Assembly (NCBI RefSeq): GCF_003287955.1
Contig: NZ_QMKP01000003.1
Coordinates: forward strand, 124,001-188,000
Length of the DNA stretch: 64,000 nucleotides
Direction of reading: 5' to 3'
From: Arthrobacter sp. AQ5-06
GTDB lineage: Bacteria; Actinomycetota; Actinomycetes; Actinomycetales; Micrococcaceae
Positions 20,711-29,245 of the stretch are shown in pieces. Both the position numbers and the translations under genes were made by a program. Numbering within the stretch: position 1 is the stretch's first letter; every line of letters starts with the position of its first letter. The notes under the pieces are model-generated. The model had not been told where the DNA came from and made no database searches. It worked only from the letters and a program-made list of their open reading frames with translations.

Positions 20711-22093
20711 TCAGTCCCGCTTGGTCCCGAAGACGATCTCGTCCCAGCTGGGAACCGTGGACCGCTTCGGTTTTGCGGGCTGCCGTTCAGGCTGGTCCGC
20801 GTCATGGTCGTGGTGCTGGCCGGATCCTGCGTCATCGGTGCTGGCCGTGTAAGCTGCCCGGCGCGGGCTTCCGCCGCCCAGCAGTTCGTCCAGGCCCACG
20901 TTCGGCGCGGGGCGTCCCGGCCCGGACTCGCCTGGGGCACCTTGTCCTGCGGGACGAAGCGGGGAAGCCACAATGGTGATTTCCCTCGTATCAGTGCTGA
21001 CGCCGTCGTGCAGTTTCAGGACGTCGTCATCGTCAGAGTCCCGGTGCGGCGGGATAAGGCTCAGCCGGGACAGCATTGACGGCCGCGCGTCGCGCCTGCG
21101 GGTGAGGGGATCAGCTGCGGCGGCAGGCGCGGCGTCGTCCGGTGCGGTGGACTCGGCGGGAGCTGCCTCGCGGGTTTCCGGCTCGCTGTACTTCTGTTCC
21201 TTGGATTCCGGTTCAGGGACCAGCTCCGAAGGACGTGGATGGGCAGCCGGCACGCCGTGGGTCAGCAGCAGGGCCAAGGCGTCATCCGCGTCCTCGTCGA
21301 CGCCCAGGCGCTGGCCGCGGCGTGAACGGAGCATATCCAGGAGACCGTCGGATTCCCTGGACTGTGGGACAGCCTGCGGGCCGGTCGAATTGCGGGCGGC
21401 CGCCGCTTCCGCGTCCGTTTCAAAGTCAAACGGCCGGTCCGAGACCGCAGTGAGGCGGCGGGCCGGGACGGGACCGTCCAGCGGCTCCAGCTCACTGAGC
21501 TGTTGAGCCCAGCGGTTGGTGTTCTGCAGTGACTTGCGGGCCGGACTGAACGTCCACCGCGCAGGCGGCTCCTCGCCGATGCCTGAGGTGCCTTCCTTTT
21601 TGGTTTCAAAACGGGCCACCACGGTCCAGTTGCCGTCCTGGCGCCGCCACGAATCCCATGCCACGGTGGAAGGTTCAATCCCGTGGGCTGAGAGCCGGTG
21701 GTTGACCATGTCGTTGAGGGACGCCGGGTTGTCGCCAAAAACGGAGCGGTAGGTGTCATGGCCGGGGGAGGGCGAAGCCACTTCCACCTTCCGCGCCTGT
21801 TGCGCTACATACTCGCGCTCGGCAAGGACGGGGCCCTCGTACCGCTCGACTTTTGCAAGGGGAAGCCCGGAAAGCTCAGCTACCTCCGCTGCGGTGGCAC
21901 CGCTGCGGATCCGTGACTGGATGTCCCGCGGGGACATGGCAATGGGCGCAGCCGCTGAAGCGGTCTTCGCCGAAGACCGGCTGGCCGCCCGCAGTGCTTC
22001 ATCGATCGGCAGCTGGAACATCTCGCCGCCGGCGCCGCTCAACAGGAGATGCTCCCCGTCGTCGTGTACGCCTACAAGCCGTAGATCCTGCAT
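20711..22093 (-). CDS. sepH: SepH, FtsZ-stimulating septation protein (DUF3071)
   Basis: Protein of 460 aa. In Streptomyces and mycobacteria SepH promotes FtsZ assembly at division sites. The N-terminal DUF3071 region begins MQDLRLVGVHDDGEHLLL, and a helix-turn-helix-like segment follows at IAMSPRDIQSRIRSGATAAE. The remainder (from about residue 210) is long, acidic and Pro/Ala-rich, hence probably disordered. The extreme C-terminus RSTVPSWDEIVFGTK is the conserved tail of the family. ATG 22093 is chosen over the upstream ATG 22138 because GGAGGA lies immediately upstream and homology starts there. Divergent from the DUF4193 gene. Confidence 0.92.
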   Translation of the reverse strand: MQDLRLVGVHDDGEHLLLSGAGGEMFQLPIDEALRAASRSSAKTASAAAPIAMSPRDIQSRIRSGATAAEVAELSGLPLAKVERYEGPVLAEREYVAQQARKVEVASPSPGHDTYRSVFGDNPASLNDMVNHRLSAHGIEPSTVAWDSWRRQDGNWTVVARFETKKEGTSGIGEEPPARWTFSPARKSLQNTNRWAQQLSELEPLDGPVPARRLTAVSDRPFDFETDAEAAAARNSTGPQAVPQSRESDGLLDMLRSRRGQRLGVDEDADDALALLLTHGVPAAHPRPSELVPEPESKEQKYSEPETREAAPAESTAPDDAAPAAAADPLTRRRDARPSMLSRLSLIPPHRDSDDDDVLKLHDGVSTDTREITIVASPLRPAGQGAPGESGPGRPAPNVGLDELLGGGSPRRAAYTASTDDAGSGQHHDHDADQPERQPAKPKRSTVPSWDEIVFGTKRD

Positions 22094-22288
22094 ACAAATC
22101 CTCCACCCTGGCATTACTATCAATCGAAACTCTGCCACTCACTGGCGCCTATTTGGGTTAGGAGCAAGGGCGCGCCGCGATATTCCGGCACTTTCGGGCG
22201 CCGTTGCGGCCAGCAGCACGCGTTTCAGGAGTGCATGCGGACCGGACCCGCGCAGAAGTCTGGATTTTGCCGGCTGCTCGCGGAAAGA

Positions 22289-22308
22289 TGTGCCCCGCGC
22301 GGGGCACA
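22289..22308. promoter_or_regulatory. perfect 20-bp palindrome upstream of the DUF4193 gene
   Basis: Two 10-base arms (TGTGCCCCGC and its exact complement) with no loop, in the 282-base region between divergent sepH and the DUF4193 gene. No T-run follows, so an operator is more likely than a terminator. Confidence 0.4.
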
Positions 22309-22375
22309 AACAGGAGGCGTCCGGCGTTATCAAGGGTGTCACCCGCTGACCGGAAAGGAACGGAGTGAGACCGAG

Positions 22376-22675
22376 ATGGCCACCGACTACGATGCGCCGC
22401 GAAAATCCGAAGAGGATCTCACCGAGGAATCGCTTCAGGACCTGAAAACCCGGCGATCAGACATCCCCACGGCCGCGGTTGATGTGGACGAAAGTGACCT
22501 CGCCACTGGCTACGAGTTTCCCGGGGCGGACCTGTCCGGCGAGGAACTGCTGGTTCTGGTGGTGCCTCCTCTGGCGGACGAGTTTACGTGTTCCTCGTGC
22601 TTCCTGGTCCGGCACCGTTCGCAGATTGCGCGGGAGAAAGACGGCCGCTTCTTCTGCAAGGAGTGTGAGGCCTGA
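22376..22675 (+). CDS. DUF4193 family zinc-ribbon protein
   Basis: Acidic protein of 99 aa with a C-terminal zinc-ribbon: CSSC at about 77-80 and CKEC near the end (about 95-98), separated by FLVRHRSQIAREKDGRFF. The family is nearly universal in actinobacteria and sits in the sepH-dut neighbourhood (in M. tuberculosis next to the DUF3093 gene). Its function is unknown; resemblance to RNA polymerase- or ribosome-associated small zinc proteins is inference. ATG 22376 is used because AAAGGAACGGAG lies upstream and the conserved sequence starts at MATDYDAPR. It converges with the DUF3093 gene. Confidence 0.88.
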   Translation: MATDYDAPRKSEEDLTEESLQDLKTRRSDIPTAAVDVDESDLATGYEFPGADLSGEELLVLVVPPLADEFTCSSCFLVRHRSQIAREKDGRFFCKECEA

Positions 22676-22686
22676 TCCGGGGGTGC

Positions 22687-23175
22687 CTATTTCCGCGAAA
22701 GCGCGGCACTGAGTTCCTCGGGCCGCTTAGACGACGTCAGCCAATAGGGGGTCCGGTCTGACGGGTCGGTGATTTCGATCCGCACCACCGGGTCGATCCA
22801 GCCACGGATGCACAGGTAGGCGAGGCCGTTGAGCCGGGTCCCCCGCTGGGCCGTGGCGTCCTTGCCGTGGAACGCCGCCACTTCGCCGACGAAGCGGCGT
22901 TCGATGGTGGCACGTCCCACTGTCAAGGCGTCACTGGTGACCGTGATAGTTGGTGTGGACAGGACCAGGAGGACAGCCATGATCGTGAACAGGATCGCGG
23001 CGGCCGTGTAGCCCGCCGCCATGCTGATCGGGGCGAAAACGAGAATCCCGGCACCGGAGATCCCCGCCGCGATGACCCAGATCCAGACGTTCGGCCACAG
23101 CCTCTCCCGGAAAACCGCCGGGGTACCGGCAGAGGGGGCGTCAGGGACGGGCGCAGTGGAGCTGGATTCGGGCAT
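22687..23175 (-). CDS. DUF3093 family membrane protein
   Basis: Protein of 162 aa with two adjacent transmembrane helices (about 30-50 and 54-74) in the N-terminal half, followed by a beta-rich domain containing WIDPVVRIEITDPSDRTPYW and ending in the conserved SSKRPEELSAAL. It matches DUF3093, an actinobacterial family encoded next to dut and DUF4193. No function is known. The GTGG motif directly before the ATG at 23175 acts as ribosome site. The gene is divergent from dut, so a promoter pair lies in the 114-base gap. Confidence 0.85.
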   Translation of the reverse strand: MPESSSTAPVPDAPSAGTPAVFRERLWPNVWIWVIAAGISGAGILVFAPISMAAGYTAAAILFTIMAVLLVLSTPTITVTSDALTVGRATIERRFVGEVAAFHGKDATAQRGTRLNGLAYLCIRGWIDPVVRIEITDPSDRTPYWLTSSKRPEELSAALSRK

Positions 23176-23289
23176 GCCACCAGCTTTCCACCTTTGGCCG
23201 GCTATTTCATCTTGGGTACATCCTGCGTTTGCCTGCGGCGTCGGTTGAATCTAGGACGGAACTGCGGCTGGGCGTTAGAGTGAGTGACT

Positions 23290-23832
23290 GTGACTGACGA
23301 ACTTGCCACTGTTGAAACCGTTCCTGACAATGAGCTGGCCGGCGCTGCAACGGAAACCGCCGCAGCTTACGGGGCCCCGACGCTGCAGGTGCAGCTGAAA
23401 ATGCTCGACGCCGGGCTGGAAGCACCGTCCTATGCCCACCCTGGCGATGCAGGGGCTGACCTGCGGGCCCGGGAAGATGTGGTCCTGGCGCCGGGGGGGC
23501 GGAAGCTGGTGGCAACGGGGGTTTCCATCGCACTGCCGGACGGTTATGTTGCCCTGATCCACCCGCGCTCCGGCCTGGCCACGAAGCACGGGCTGACCAT
23601 TGTCAATGCGCCCGGCACCGTGGATGCCGGCTATCGCGGGGAAATTTCCGTGACCCTCCTCAATACCGATTCCACGAACGCCATCGAGCTCCGGCGCGGC
23701 GATAGAATTGCACAGATGGTGATCCAGCGGGTGGAATATGCGCAGTTTGTCCCCGTCAACGAATTGAGCGAATCGGTGCGGGGAGCCGGCGGATTCGGAT
23801 CCACCGGCGGCTTCACCTCGCCAAACGCCTGA
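23290..23832 (+). CDS. dut: dUTP diphosphatase (deoxyuridine triphosphatase)
   Basis: Trimeric dUTPase of 180 aa that hydrolyses dUTP to dUMP and PPi, keeping uracil out of DNA and feeding thymidylate synthesis. All five motifs are visible: [48 protein letters not shown], and the C-terminal arm [11 protein letters not shown] that closes over the active site. Two GTG codons (23284, 23290) are possible starts. A TAGAGT -10-like element (23276-23281) ends 8 bases before the second, and no Shine-Dalgarno precedes either, which favours 23290 and an almost leaderless mRNA. Confidence 0.95.
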   Translation: MTDELATVETVPDNELAGAATETAAAYGAPTLQVQLKMLDAGLEAPSYAHPGDAGADLRAREDVVLAPGGRKLVATGVSIALPDGYVALIHPRSGLATKHGLTIVNAPGTVDAGYRGEISVTLLNTDSTNAIELRRGDRIAQMVIQRVEYAQFVPVNELSESVRGAGGFGSTGGFTSPNA

Positions 23833-23936
23833 CACCCGCCGACGGCGCAACCAGCGGCGGTTGCCCGCGGCAGTCAAGACTTCCGACGGGACCTCCAGGC
23901 CGGCGAGTCACTTTCACAACTAAGGAGACAAACCCC

Positions 23937-24659
23937 ATGGTTTTTGGGCTCGGCAGGAAATCAAAGAAGGACCAATCGGCCGACCCGGACGAATCCCAGG
24001 CCTCGGCGGAATCAACGTACGCCACTGACACGGCCTCGGCGGACGCCGGGCGGCGGGCCGCGGGCCCCTTTGATGTTTCCGAGGTCTCCAGCCGCGACGG
24101 CTACGTTGACCTCGGTGCGCTGCTGATCTCCCCGAGCGAAGGGCTCCAGCTCCGGCTCGAAGTTGAGGAAGCCACCCAGCGCGTGGTCGCCGTGACCATG
24201 GACCTGAACGGCTCCAGCCTTCAGCTGCAGGCGTTCGCTGCACCCAAGACCGAGGGACTGTGGGACGAGATCCGCGAACAGATCGGTCAGTCCGTGGGAA
24301 GCCAGGGCGGCCAGGTTGAAGAAGTCCAGGGTGGCTTCGGAACCGAACTGATCGCCAAACTGCCCGCTGGTGCAGAGGACGGCAGCCAAGGCTACAGGGT
24401 GGCGCGCTTCATCGGCATTGACGGCCCGCGATGGTTCTTGCGCGGCGTCCTGGGCGGCGCGGCAGCGATGGAGCGCGAGGCGGCGGCACCGCTTGAGTCC
24501 CTATTCCGCAAGATTGTGGTCATCCGGGGCGACAGCCCCATGCCGCCCCGGGACCTGCTTCAACTGCGGCTGCCCAAGGATGCCAGCGTCGCCCCGCCGC
24601 CTGCTTCACCCGAACTCAAGGGCCCTGAACGTGGTCCGGAAACAACACAGATTGGCTGA
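23937..24659 (+). CDS. DUF3710 family protein
   Basis: Soluble protein of 240 aa of the actinobacterial DUF3710 family. A charged linker follows MVFGLGRKSKKDQ; the conserved core starts at AAGPFDVSEVSSRDGYVDLG, includes AFAAPKTEGLWDEIREQI, and ends at DSPMPPRDLLQLRLP. The function is unknown. The order dut-DUF3710-OB-fold-DUF3159-two TrkA genes is conserved in M. tuberculosis. An excellent ribosome site (AAGGAGA, 8 bases before ATG) marks the start. The next gene follows after 40 bases and DUF3159 overlaps that one, so all three are probably one transcript. Confidence 0.88.
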   Translation: MVFGLGRKSKKDQSADPDESQASAESTYATDTASADAGRRAAGPFDVSEVSSRDGYVDLGALLISPSEGLQLRLEVEEATQRVVAVTMDLNGSSLQLQAFAAPKTEGLWDEIREQIGQSVGSQGGQVEEVQGGFGTELIAKLPAGAEDGSQGYRVARFIGIDGPRWFLRGVLGGAAAMEREAAAPLESLFRKIVVIRGDSPMPPRDLLQLRLPKDASVAPPPASPELKGPERGPETTQIG

Positions 24660-24699
24660 ATCCCGCCAAGGTCCCCCGGACTCCTCTCCGGACGCGGGG

Positions 24700-25014
24700 A
24701 TGCCCGTCAGCCGGCTGCCGGAACGGGGGAGGGTGGTGTGCCAGGGGCACATCGAATCGGTCACCTACATGCCCGCAGACCAGAACGCCGCCTTCACTGC
24801 CATTGTCTCGGACCCCGACATTCGCCAGTCCGGCACCAAGCGGGCCCAGGGAAGGGGCGGCCGCCTGCGTGTGGTCTGGCTGGGGCGGCGCAGAGTACCG
24901 GGCATCGTTGCAGGGACCGAAGTCCGCCTCGAGGGCATGCTGTCCCAAAGCCAGGGCCTGCCCACCATGTTCAATCCCCGCTATGAAATACTTTCCCGCC
25001 AGGAGAACGAATGA
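24700..25014 (+). CDS. OB-fold nucleic acid-binding domain protein
   Basis: Small protein of 104 aa with an OB-fold core: RVVCQGHIESVTYMPADQ, AFTAIVSDPD, GGRLRVVWLGRRRVPGI and LEGMLSQSQGLPTMFNPRYEI. This corresponds to the short OB-fold protein beside DUF3710 in M. tuberculosis; a single-strand nucleic acid ligand is likely but the role is unknown. Start choice is uncertain. GTG 24631 (127 aa, overlapping DUF3710 by 29 bases, weak AAGGG upstream) and TTG 24652 are alternatives. I prefer ATG 24700 because GC at third positions becomes typical of coding only from there. Confidence 0.75.
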   Translation: MPVSRLPERGRVVCQGHIESVTYMPADQNAAFTAIVSDPDIRQSGTKRAQGRGGRLRVVWLGRRRVPGIVAGTEVRLEGMLSQSQGLPTMFNPRYEILSRQENE

Positions 25015-25763
25015 CCTCGCCCCAGCAGCCCGAGCCGTCCAAGCAGCCCGAGGAGTCCGCCGTGAAGGGACTTGCTGAGGGCTATGCAGCCAAAGCCGGC
25101 CTGCACCGCACCCATGACGGCCGGATCGATGTTCTCAAGAGCGCCGGCGGATTCCAGGGTATCGCCGAGAGCATTGTGCCCGGCCTGGTGTTCCTGATTG
25201 CCTTCACCGTAACCCGGGACCTGACGCCGTCGCTGGTGGCCGCGCTGGCCTCCGCTGCGGTCTTTACGGTGGTACGCCTCGTCCAGCGGCGCCCGCTGAC
25301 CCAGGCCCTCGCCGGAGTGGTGGGGGTGGGCATCTCGGCCTGGCTCGCCAACACCACGGGCAACCCTCAGGATTTCTACCTCCCGGGCTTCTTCACCAAC
25401 ATCGCCTACATCCTCGCCATGGTGATCTCCATCGCGATCAAGTGGCCGGTGGCCGGCCTGCTGTTCGGGATCATCCGCAACGAAGGGTTGGACTGGCGCA
25501 AGGACCCCGCGCGGCTTAAGGCGTACCGCCTGGGCACATGGATCATCGTGGCGGTCCTGATACTTCGGCTGGTCGTCCAGGTTCCCCTGTACCTGATGGG
25601 CGAGGACGGACTGGCCGCCCTGGCCACGACCCGCCTGATCATGGGGGCGCCGCTCTATATCCTGGGCGTCTGGATCGCGTGGCTTGTCACCCGGCCGGTA
25701 CCGGCGGGATCCGACGCCCCGCCGTCGGATCAGCCGTCGAAGCCGTCGTCCTCCGGCGCCTGA
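25011..25763 (+). CDS. DUF3159 family integral membrane protein
   Basis: Membrane protein of 250 aa with about six hydrophobic helices between residues 55 and 230, and hydrophilic ends. The N-terminal soluble part contains YAAKAGLHRTHDGRIDVLKS, and the family motif LKSAGGFQGIAESIVPGLVF precedes the first helix. It matches DUF3159, an actinobacterial family with an intracellular-septation-like fold and unknown function. The ATG overlaps the stop of the OB-fold gene (ATGA), implying translational coupling. The 3' end overlaps the convergent TrkA gene by 34 bases. Confidence 0.85.
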   Translation: MTSPQQPEPSKQPEESAVKGLAEGYAAKAGLHRTHDGRIDVLKSAGGFQGIAESIVPGLVFLIAFTVTRDLTPSLVAALASAAVFTVVRLVQRRPLTQALAGVVGVGISAWLANTTGNPQDFYLPGFFTNIAYILAMVISIAIKWPVAGLLFGIIRNEGLDWRKDPARLKAYRLGTWIIVAVLILRLVVQVPLYLMGEDGLAALATTRLIMGAPLYILGVWIAWLVTRPVPAGSDAPPSDQPSKPSSSGA

Positions 25764-26479
25764 GTTTCGGCAGGCTGCACGCCTTCGGGCTCATCGGCGT
25801 CGTCCTCCAGCTCGCCTGCTGATTCGGGCGACAGCAGCGCACGCAACTCGTCCTCGGCCGCGATGGTGGTGACGAAGAACAGTTCGTCGCCGCCATCGAT
25901 CACGTCGTCACGGCTGGGAGTGATGGGCGCGTGGTCCCGGAGGATCGCCACCAGCGTGGAGTCCTCGGGCCAACGGATGTCGCCGACCGTCAGGCCAATG
26001 ACGTAGGAATCGTGCGGCACCGTGAACTCCACCAGTGAAGCGACGCCGGTCTGCAGAGTCAGGAGCCGGACCAGGTCACCGATCTCCACAGCTTCCTCCA
26101 CGAGCGCGGTCATCAGCTGGGGTGTGTTGACGGCAACGTCCACGCCCCACGAGTCGTTGAACATCCAGTCGTTCTTGGGGTTGTTGACCCGGCCCACTGT
26201 GCGGCCGACGCCGAATTCGGTCTTGGCCAGGAGCGAGACCACCAGGTTCACCTTGTCATCGCCCGTTGCTGAAACAACGACGTCGGCTTCCTCCACTTTC
26301 GCTCCCTGCAGGGTGCTGAGCTCGCACGCGTCGCCCACCAGCCAATGCGCGCCGCGCAGCCCGCTGCGTCCGATGACCTCAGGCTTGAGATCGATCAGCA
26401 GGATTTCGTGTTTGTGGGCCAGCAGTTCCCTGGCGATCGATGACCCGACGCTGCCGGCACCGACGATGACAACTTTCAC
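25730..26479 (-). CDS. ceoC: TrkA-type potassium channel/transporter regulatory protein (CeoC-like)
   Basis: Cytoplasmic regulator of 249 aa with an N-terminal RCK/TrkA-N Rossmann domain (MKVVIVGAGSVGSSIARELL, acidic residue at LLIDLKPEV for the nucleotide ribose) and a TrkA-C domain with IGLTVGDIRWPEDSTLVAI. A 30-residue acidic tail follows. Such proteins bind NAD(H)/ATP or c-di-AMP and gate K+ uptake. It overlaps the second TrkA gene by one base. M. tuberculosis has the same tandem pair, ceoB-ceoC, in this neighbourhood. The KimA-like transporter divergent to the pair is a plausible partner. Confidence 0.88.
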   Translation of the reverse strand: MKVVIVGAGSVGSSIARELLAHKHEILLIDLKPEVIGRSGLRGAHWLVGDACELSTLQGAKVEEADVVVSATGDDKVNLVVSLLAKTEFGVGRTVGRVNNPKNDWMFNDSWGVDVAVNTPQLMTALVEEAVEIGDLVRLLTLQTGVASLVEFTVPHDSYVIGLTVGDIRWPEDSTLVAILRDHAPITPSRDDVIDGGDELFFVTTIAAEDELRALLSPESAGELEDDADEPEGVQPAETQAPEDDGFDG

Positions 26480-27150
26480 TACAACTCCTTGGCGGGTGCT
26501 TTGGCCAGGATCTGGGCGACCTGGGAACTGCGGTCCACCGGCAGCATGGCGTGGACTGTGTCGCCGTCCTGGTAGGAAGTCCCGGATTCGGGGAGCATGC
26601 CCTCGCCGAACCGCGTGAGGTACGCCACCCGGATGTCGGCAACCTTTTCGACCTCACTGATCCGATGGCCGATCCAGCCGGCATCCAGATCCACTTCGGC
26701 GAGGACCAGCCGGCCGGAAGGCTCGCGGAAATCGCCGGCCAGATGTTGTTCAGGCAGGATGCGGCGCAATACCTGGTCTGCGCTCCACCGGACGGCGGCA
26801 ACGGTGGGGATACCGAGCCGTTGATAGATTTCTGCCCGGCCGGGATCGTAGATCCTGGCCACAACGTGGGGGACGTGGAACGTTTCGCGCGCCACTCGGG
26901 TGGCCAGGATGTTGGAGTTGTCACCGCTCGAAACGGCGGCGAAGGCGTAGGCCTCGGCCACGCCCGCCTGCTGGAGCGTGTCCCGGTCGAAGCCCACCCC
27001 GGTGACTTTACGCCCGGTGAAGCCCTGCCGAAGCCGGCGGAACGCGCGGTCATCCTGGTCGATGATGGCGACGGAGTGACCTGCGTCTTCCAGCGTGTGC
27101 GCCAGGGTGGCGCCTACCCGGCCACATCCCATGATCACGAAATGCGCCAC
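26479..27150 (-). CDS. ceoB: TrkA-type potassium uptake regulatory protein (CeoB-like)
   Basis: Protein of 223 aa with TrkA-N (MAHFVIMGCGRVGATLAHTL, then VAIIDQDDRAFRRL) and TrkA-C (IGHRISEVEKVADIRVAYLT) domains. It is first in a two-gene operon with the CeoC-like protein, with which it probably forms a heteromeric ring. GGTGG just before the ATG and AGGGAG further upstream are possible ribosome sites. The 118-base gap to the divergent KimA-like transporter gene should contain both promoters; I found no c-di-AMP riboswitch-like structure in it. Confidence 0.88.
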   Translation of the reverse strand: MAHFVIMGCGRVGATLAHTLEDAGHSVAIIDQDDRAFRRLRQGFTGRKVTGVGFDRDTLQQAGVAEAYAFAAVSSGDNSNILATRVARETFHVPHVVARIYDPGRAEIYQRLGIPTVAAVRWSADQVLRRILPEQHLAGDFREPSGRLVLAEVDLDAGWIGHRISEVEKVADIRVAYLTRFGEGMLPESGTSYQDGDTVHAMLPVDRSSQVAQILAKAPAKEL

Positions 27151-27256
27151 CGTGTCTCCCTAATTTCCGTAGCCTGTTGCTGCTGCTAGAACTCTACCGG
27201 CAGCGCGCGTGCTCCAGCCGCCCGGACGCCGTCATGACATGGGCGGGGAATCAGAC

Positions 27257-27262
27257 TAGCTT
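27257..27262 (+). promoter_or_regulatory. -10 element of predicted leaderless promoter for the KimA-like transporter gene
   Basis: TAGCTT with ATGACA (27234-27239) 17 bases upstream as -35. Six bases separate it from the GTG start at 27269. Confidence 0.6.
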
Positions 27263-27268
27263 TGTGGA

Positions 27269-29245
27269 GTGCTGACAATATTGAATGCCGTGAAACGGGT
27301 GCTGGTGGGCAGGCCCTTCAGGAATGACAGGCTCGCCCATACCTTGCTCCCGAAACGGATAGCACTTCCGGTTTTCGCTTCCGACGCATTGTCCTCCGTG
27401 GCCTACGCGCCCGATGAAATCCTGCTGACACTGGCCCTGGCCGGCGTGAGTGCAGTGGCCTTTTCGCCGTGGGTGGGCCTGGCCGTCATGGTTGTCCTCC
27501 TCACGGTGGTGGCGTCCTACCGGCAGAACGTGCACGCTTACCCTTCCGGCGGCGGAGACTACGAGATCGCTAACGAGAACCTGGGTAAGTTTTCCGGGCT
27601 GACGGTGGCCTCGGCGCTCCTGGTGGACTACGTCCTGACGGTGGCCGTCTCGATGTCCTCGGCGGCCACGTACCTCACCACGGCGGTGCCTTCCCTGCAT
27701 GGGCAACAGGCCCTGTTCGCTACCGTCGGCGTCGTTATCCTGGCCCTCGTCAACCTTCGCGGCATCAAGGAAGCCGGCAGCGTTTTTGCCGTCCCCACGT
27801 ACATTTTTATGGCCTCGATCCTCGGCATGACAGCGGTGGGCATCTTCCGGGCCGCCACCGGCCAGCTGGGCGAAGCACCGTCAGCGGCCTTCGAGATTGT
27901 GCCGGCTCCCGGTTTCGACGAAGGGCTGGTGGGCCTGGCCGGCGCCTTCCTGCTGCTGCGCGCGTTCTCCTCCGGTGCCGCTGCGCTGACGGGTGTTGAA
28001 GCCATCAGCAACGGTGTGCCCAACTTCAAGGTACCCAAAAGCAAAAACGCGGCCACCACGCTGCTGCTGCTCGGCGTCATCGGCGCCACAATGCTGGCGG
28101 GCATCATGTACCTGGCCAACGCCACCAAGGTCCACATCGTGCTGGACCCGGCCACGGAGTTCCTGAACGACGGCCTGCCGCTGCCGGACGGCTACATTCA
28201 GAGCCCGGCCATCAGCCAGATCGCGCAGACTGTTTTCGGGCCGGGGTCCATCCCCTTTTTCATCGTGGTGGCGGCCACGGGTGTGATCCTGGTGTTTGCC
28301 TCGAACACCGCCTTCAACGGCTTCCCGGTACTGGGTTCCATCCTGGCCCAGGACGGCTACCTGCCGCGCCAGCTGCGGACCAGGGGTGACCGCCTCGCGT
28401 TCAGCAACGGTGTCCTGGCACTGGCCGCCGGAGCGCTGGTGCTGATCCTCGCGTTCAACGCCGACGTCACCAAACTGATCCAGCTCTACATCGTGGGCGT
28501 TTTTATCTCGTTCACCCTCAGCCAGCTGGGCATGATCCGGCACTGGGGGAGGCACCTCAAGCTCGCCAAGGACAACGCCGCCCGACGCCGGATGGTTAAG
28601 TCCCGCACCATCAACAGCATCGGGTTCGGCATGACGGCCCTTGTGCTGGTGATCGTCCTGATCACCAAGTTCCAGCAAGGCGCGTGGATTGCCCTGCTGG
28701 CCATGTTGGTGCTGTTCCTGATCATGTGGAGTATCCGGGCGCACTATGACAATGTGGCCAAGGAGCTTGCCGTGGACGAGGATTCTTCGCCGCGGGCCCT
28801 GCCGTCCAGGGTCCACGCGGTACTGTTGGTGTCCCATGTGCGCAAGCCTGTGTTGCGTGCCCTGGCCTACGCACGGGCCTCGCGGCCGTCGCGGCTGGAC
28901 GCCATCACGGTGGACATTGACGCAGCGGAAACCGCGCACACAGTGGCCGACTGGGAAAAGCTGGAGATCCCCGTGCCGCTGACCGTGCTCGCCAGCCCGT
29001 ACCGGGAAACCATTACACCCATCATGGAATACGTAAAGAACATGCGCCGTGATTCCCCCCGTGACCTCATCGTGGTCTACATCCCCGAATACGTGGTCGG
29101 TAAATGGTGGGAACAGCTGGTTCACAACCAGACAGCGCTGCGCATCAAAACCCGGCTGCACTTTGAACCTGGCGTGATGGTGGCCAGTGTCCCGTGGCAG
29201 TTGAAATCGTCCGAAGAAGCCAAAAAAATGCAGGATATCCGATGA
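27269..29245 (+). CDS. APC-superfamily permease, KimA-like potassium transporter candidate
   Basis: Membrane protein of 658 aa. Residues about 30-500 contain roughly twelve helices of the APC fold, starting LPVFASDALSSVAYAPDEIL and with the family motif AYPSGGGDYEIA; a cytoplasmic domain of about 150 residues follows with HAVLLVSHVRKPVLRALAYA. This architecture matches B. subtilis KimA and the M. tuberculosis protein beside ceoB, rather than amino acid permeases, so K+ import is the likely role. The GTG start at 27269 has no ribosome site but sits six bases after TAGCTT with ATGACA at the proper spacing, i.e. a leaderless mRNA. It overlaps the next gene (ATGA). Confidence 0.82.
   Translation: MLTILNAVKRVLVGRPFRNDRLAHTLLPKRIALPVFASDALSSVAYAPDEILLTLALAGVSAVAFSPWVGLAVMVVLLTVVASYRQNVHAYPSGGGDYEIANENLGKFSGLTVASALLVDYVLTVAVSMSSAATYLTTAVPSLHGQQALFATVGVVILALVNLRGIKEAGSVFAVPTYIFMASILGMTAVGIFRAATGQLGEAPSAAFEIVPAPGFDEGLVGLAGAFLLLRAFSSGAAALTGVEAISNGVPNFKVPKSKNAATTLLLLGVIGATMLAGIMYLANATKVHIVLDPATEFLNDGLPLPDGYIQSPAISQIAQTVFGPGSIPFFIVVAATGVILVFASNTAFNGFPVLGSILAQDGYLPRQLRTRGDRLAFSNGVLALAAGALVLILAFNADVTKLIQLYIVGVFISFTLSQLGMIRHWGRHLKLAKDNAARRRMVKSRTINSIGFGMTALVLVIVLITKFQQGAWIALLAMLVLFLIMWSIRAHYDNVAKELAVDEDSSPRALPSRVHAVLLVSHVRKPVLRALAYARASRPSRLDAITVDIDAAETAHTVADWEKLEIPVPLTVLASPYRETITPIMEYVKNMRRDSPRDLIVVYIPEYVVGKWWEQLVHNQTALRIKTRLHFEPGVMVASVPWQLKSSEEAKKMQDIR

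Noticed and set aside
27151-27268. c-di-AMP (ydaO-type) riboswitch in front of the KimA-like gene
   Set aside because: The gap is only 118 bases, the promoter is placed to give a leaderless mRNA, and no ydaO-like paired structure is apparent.
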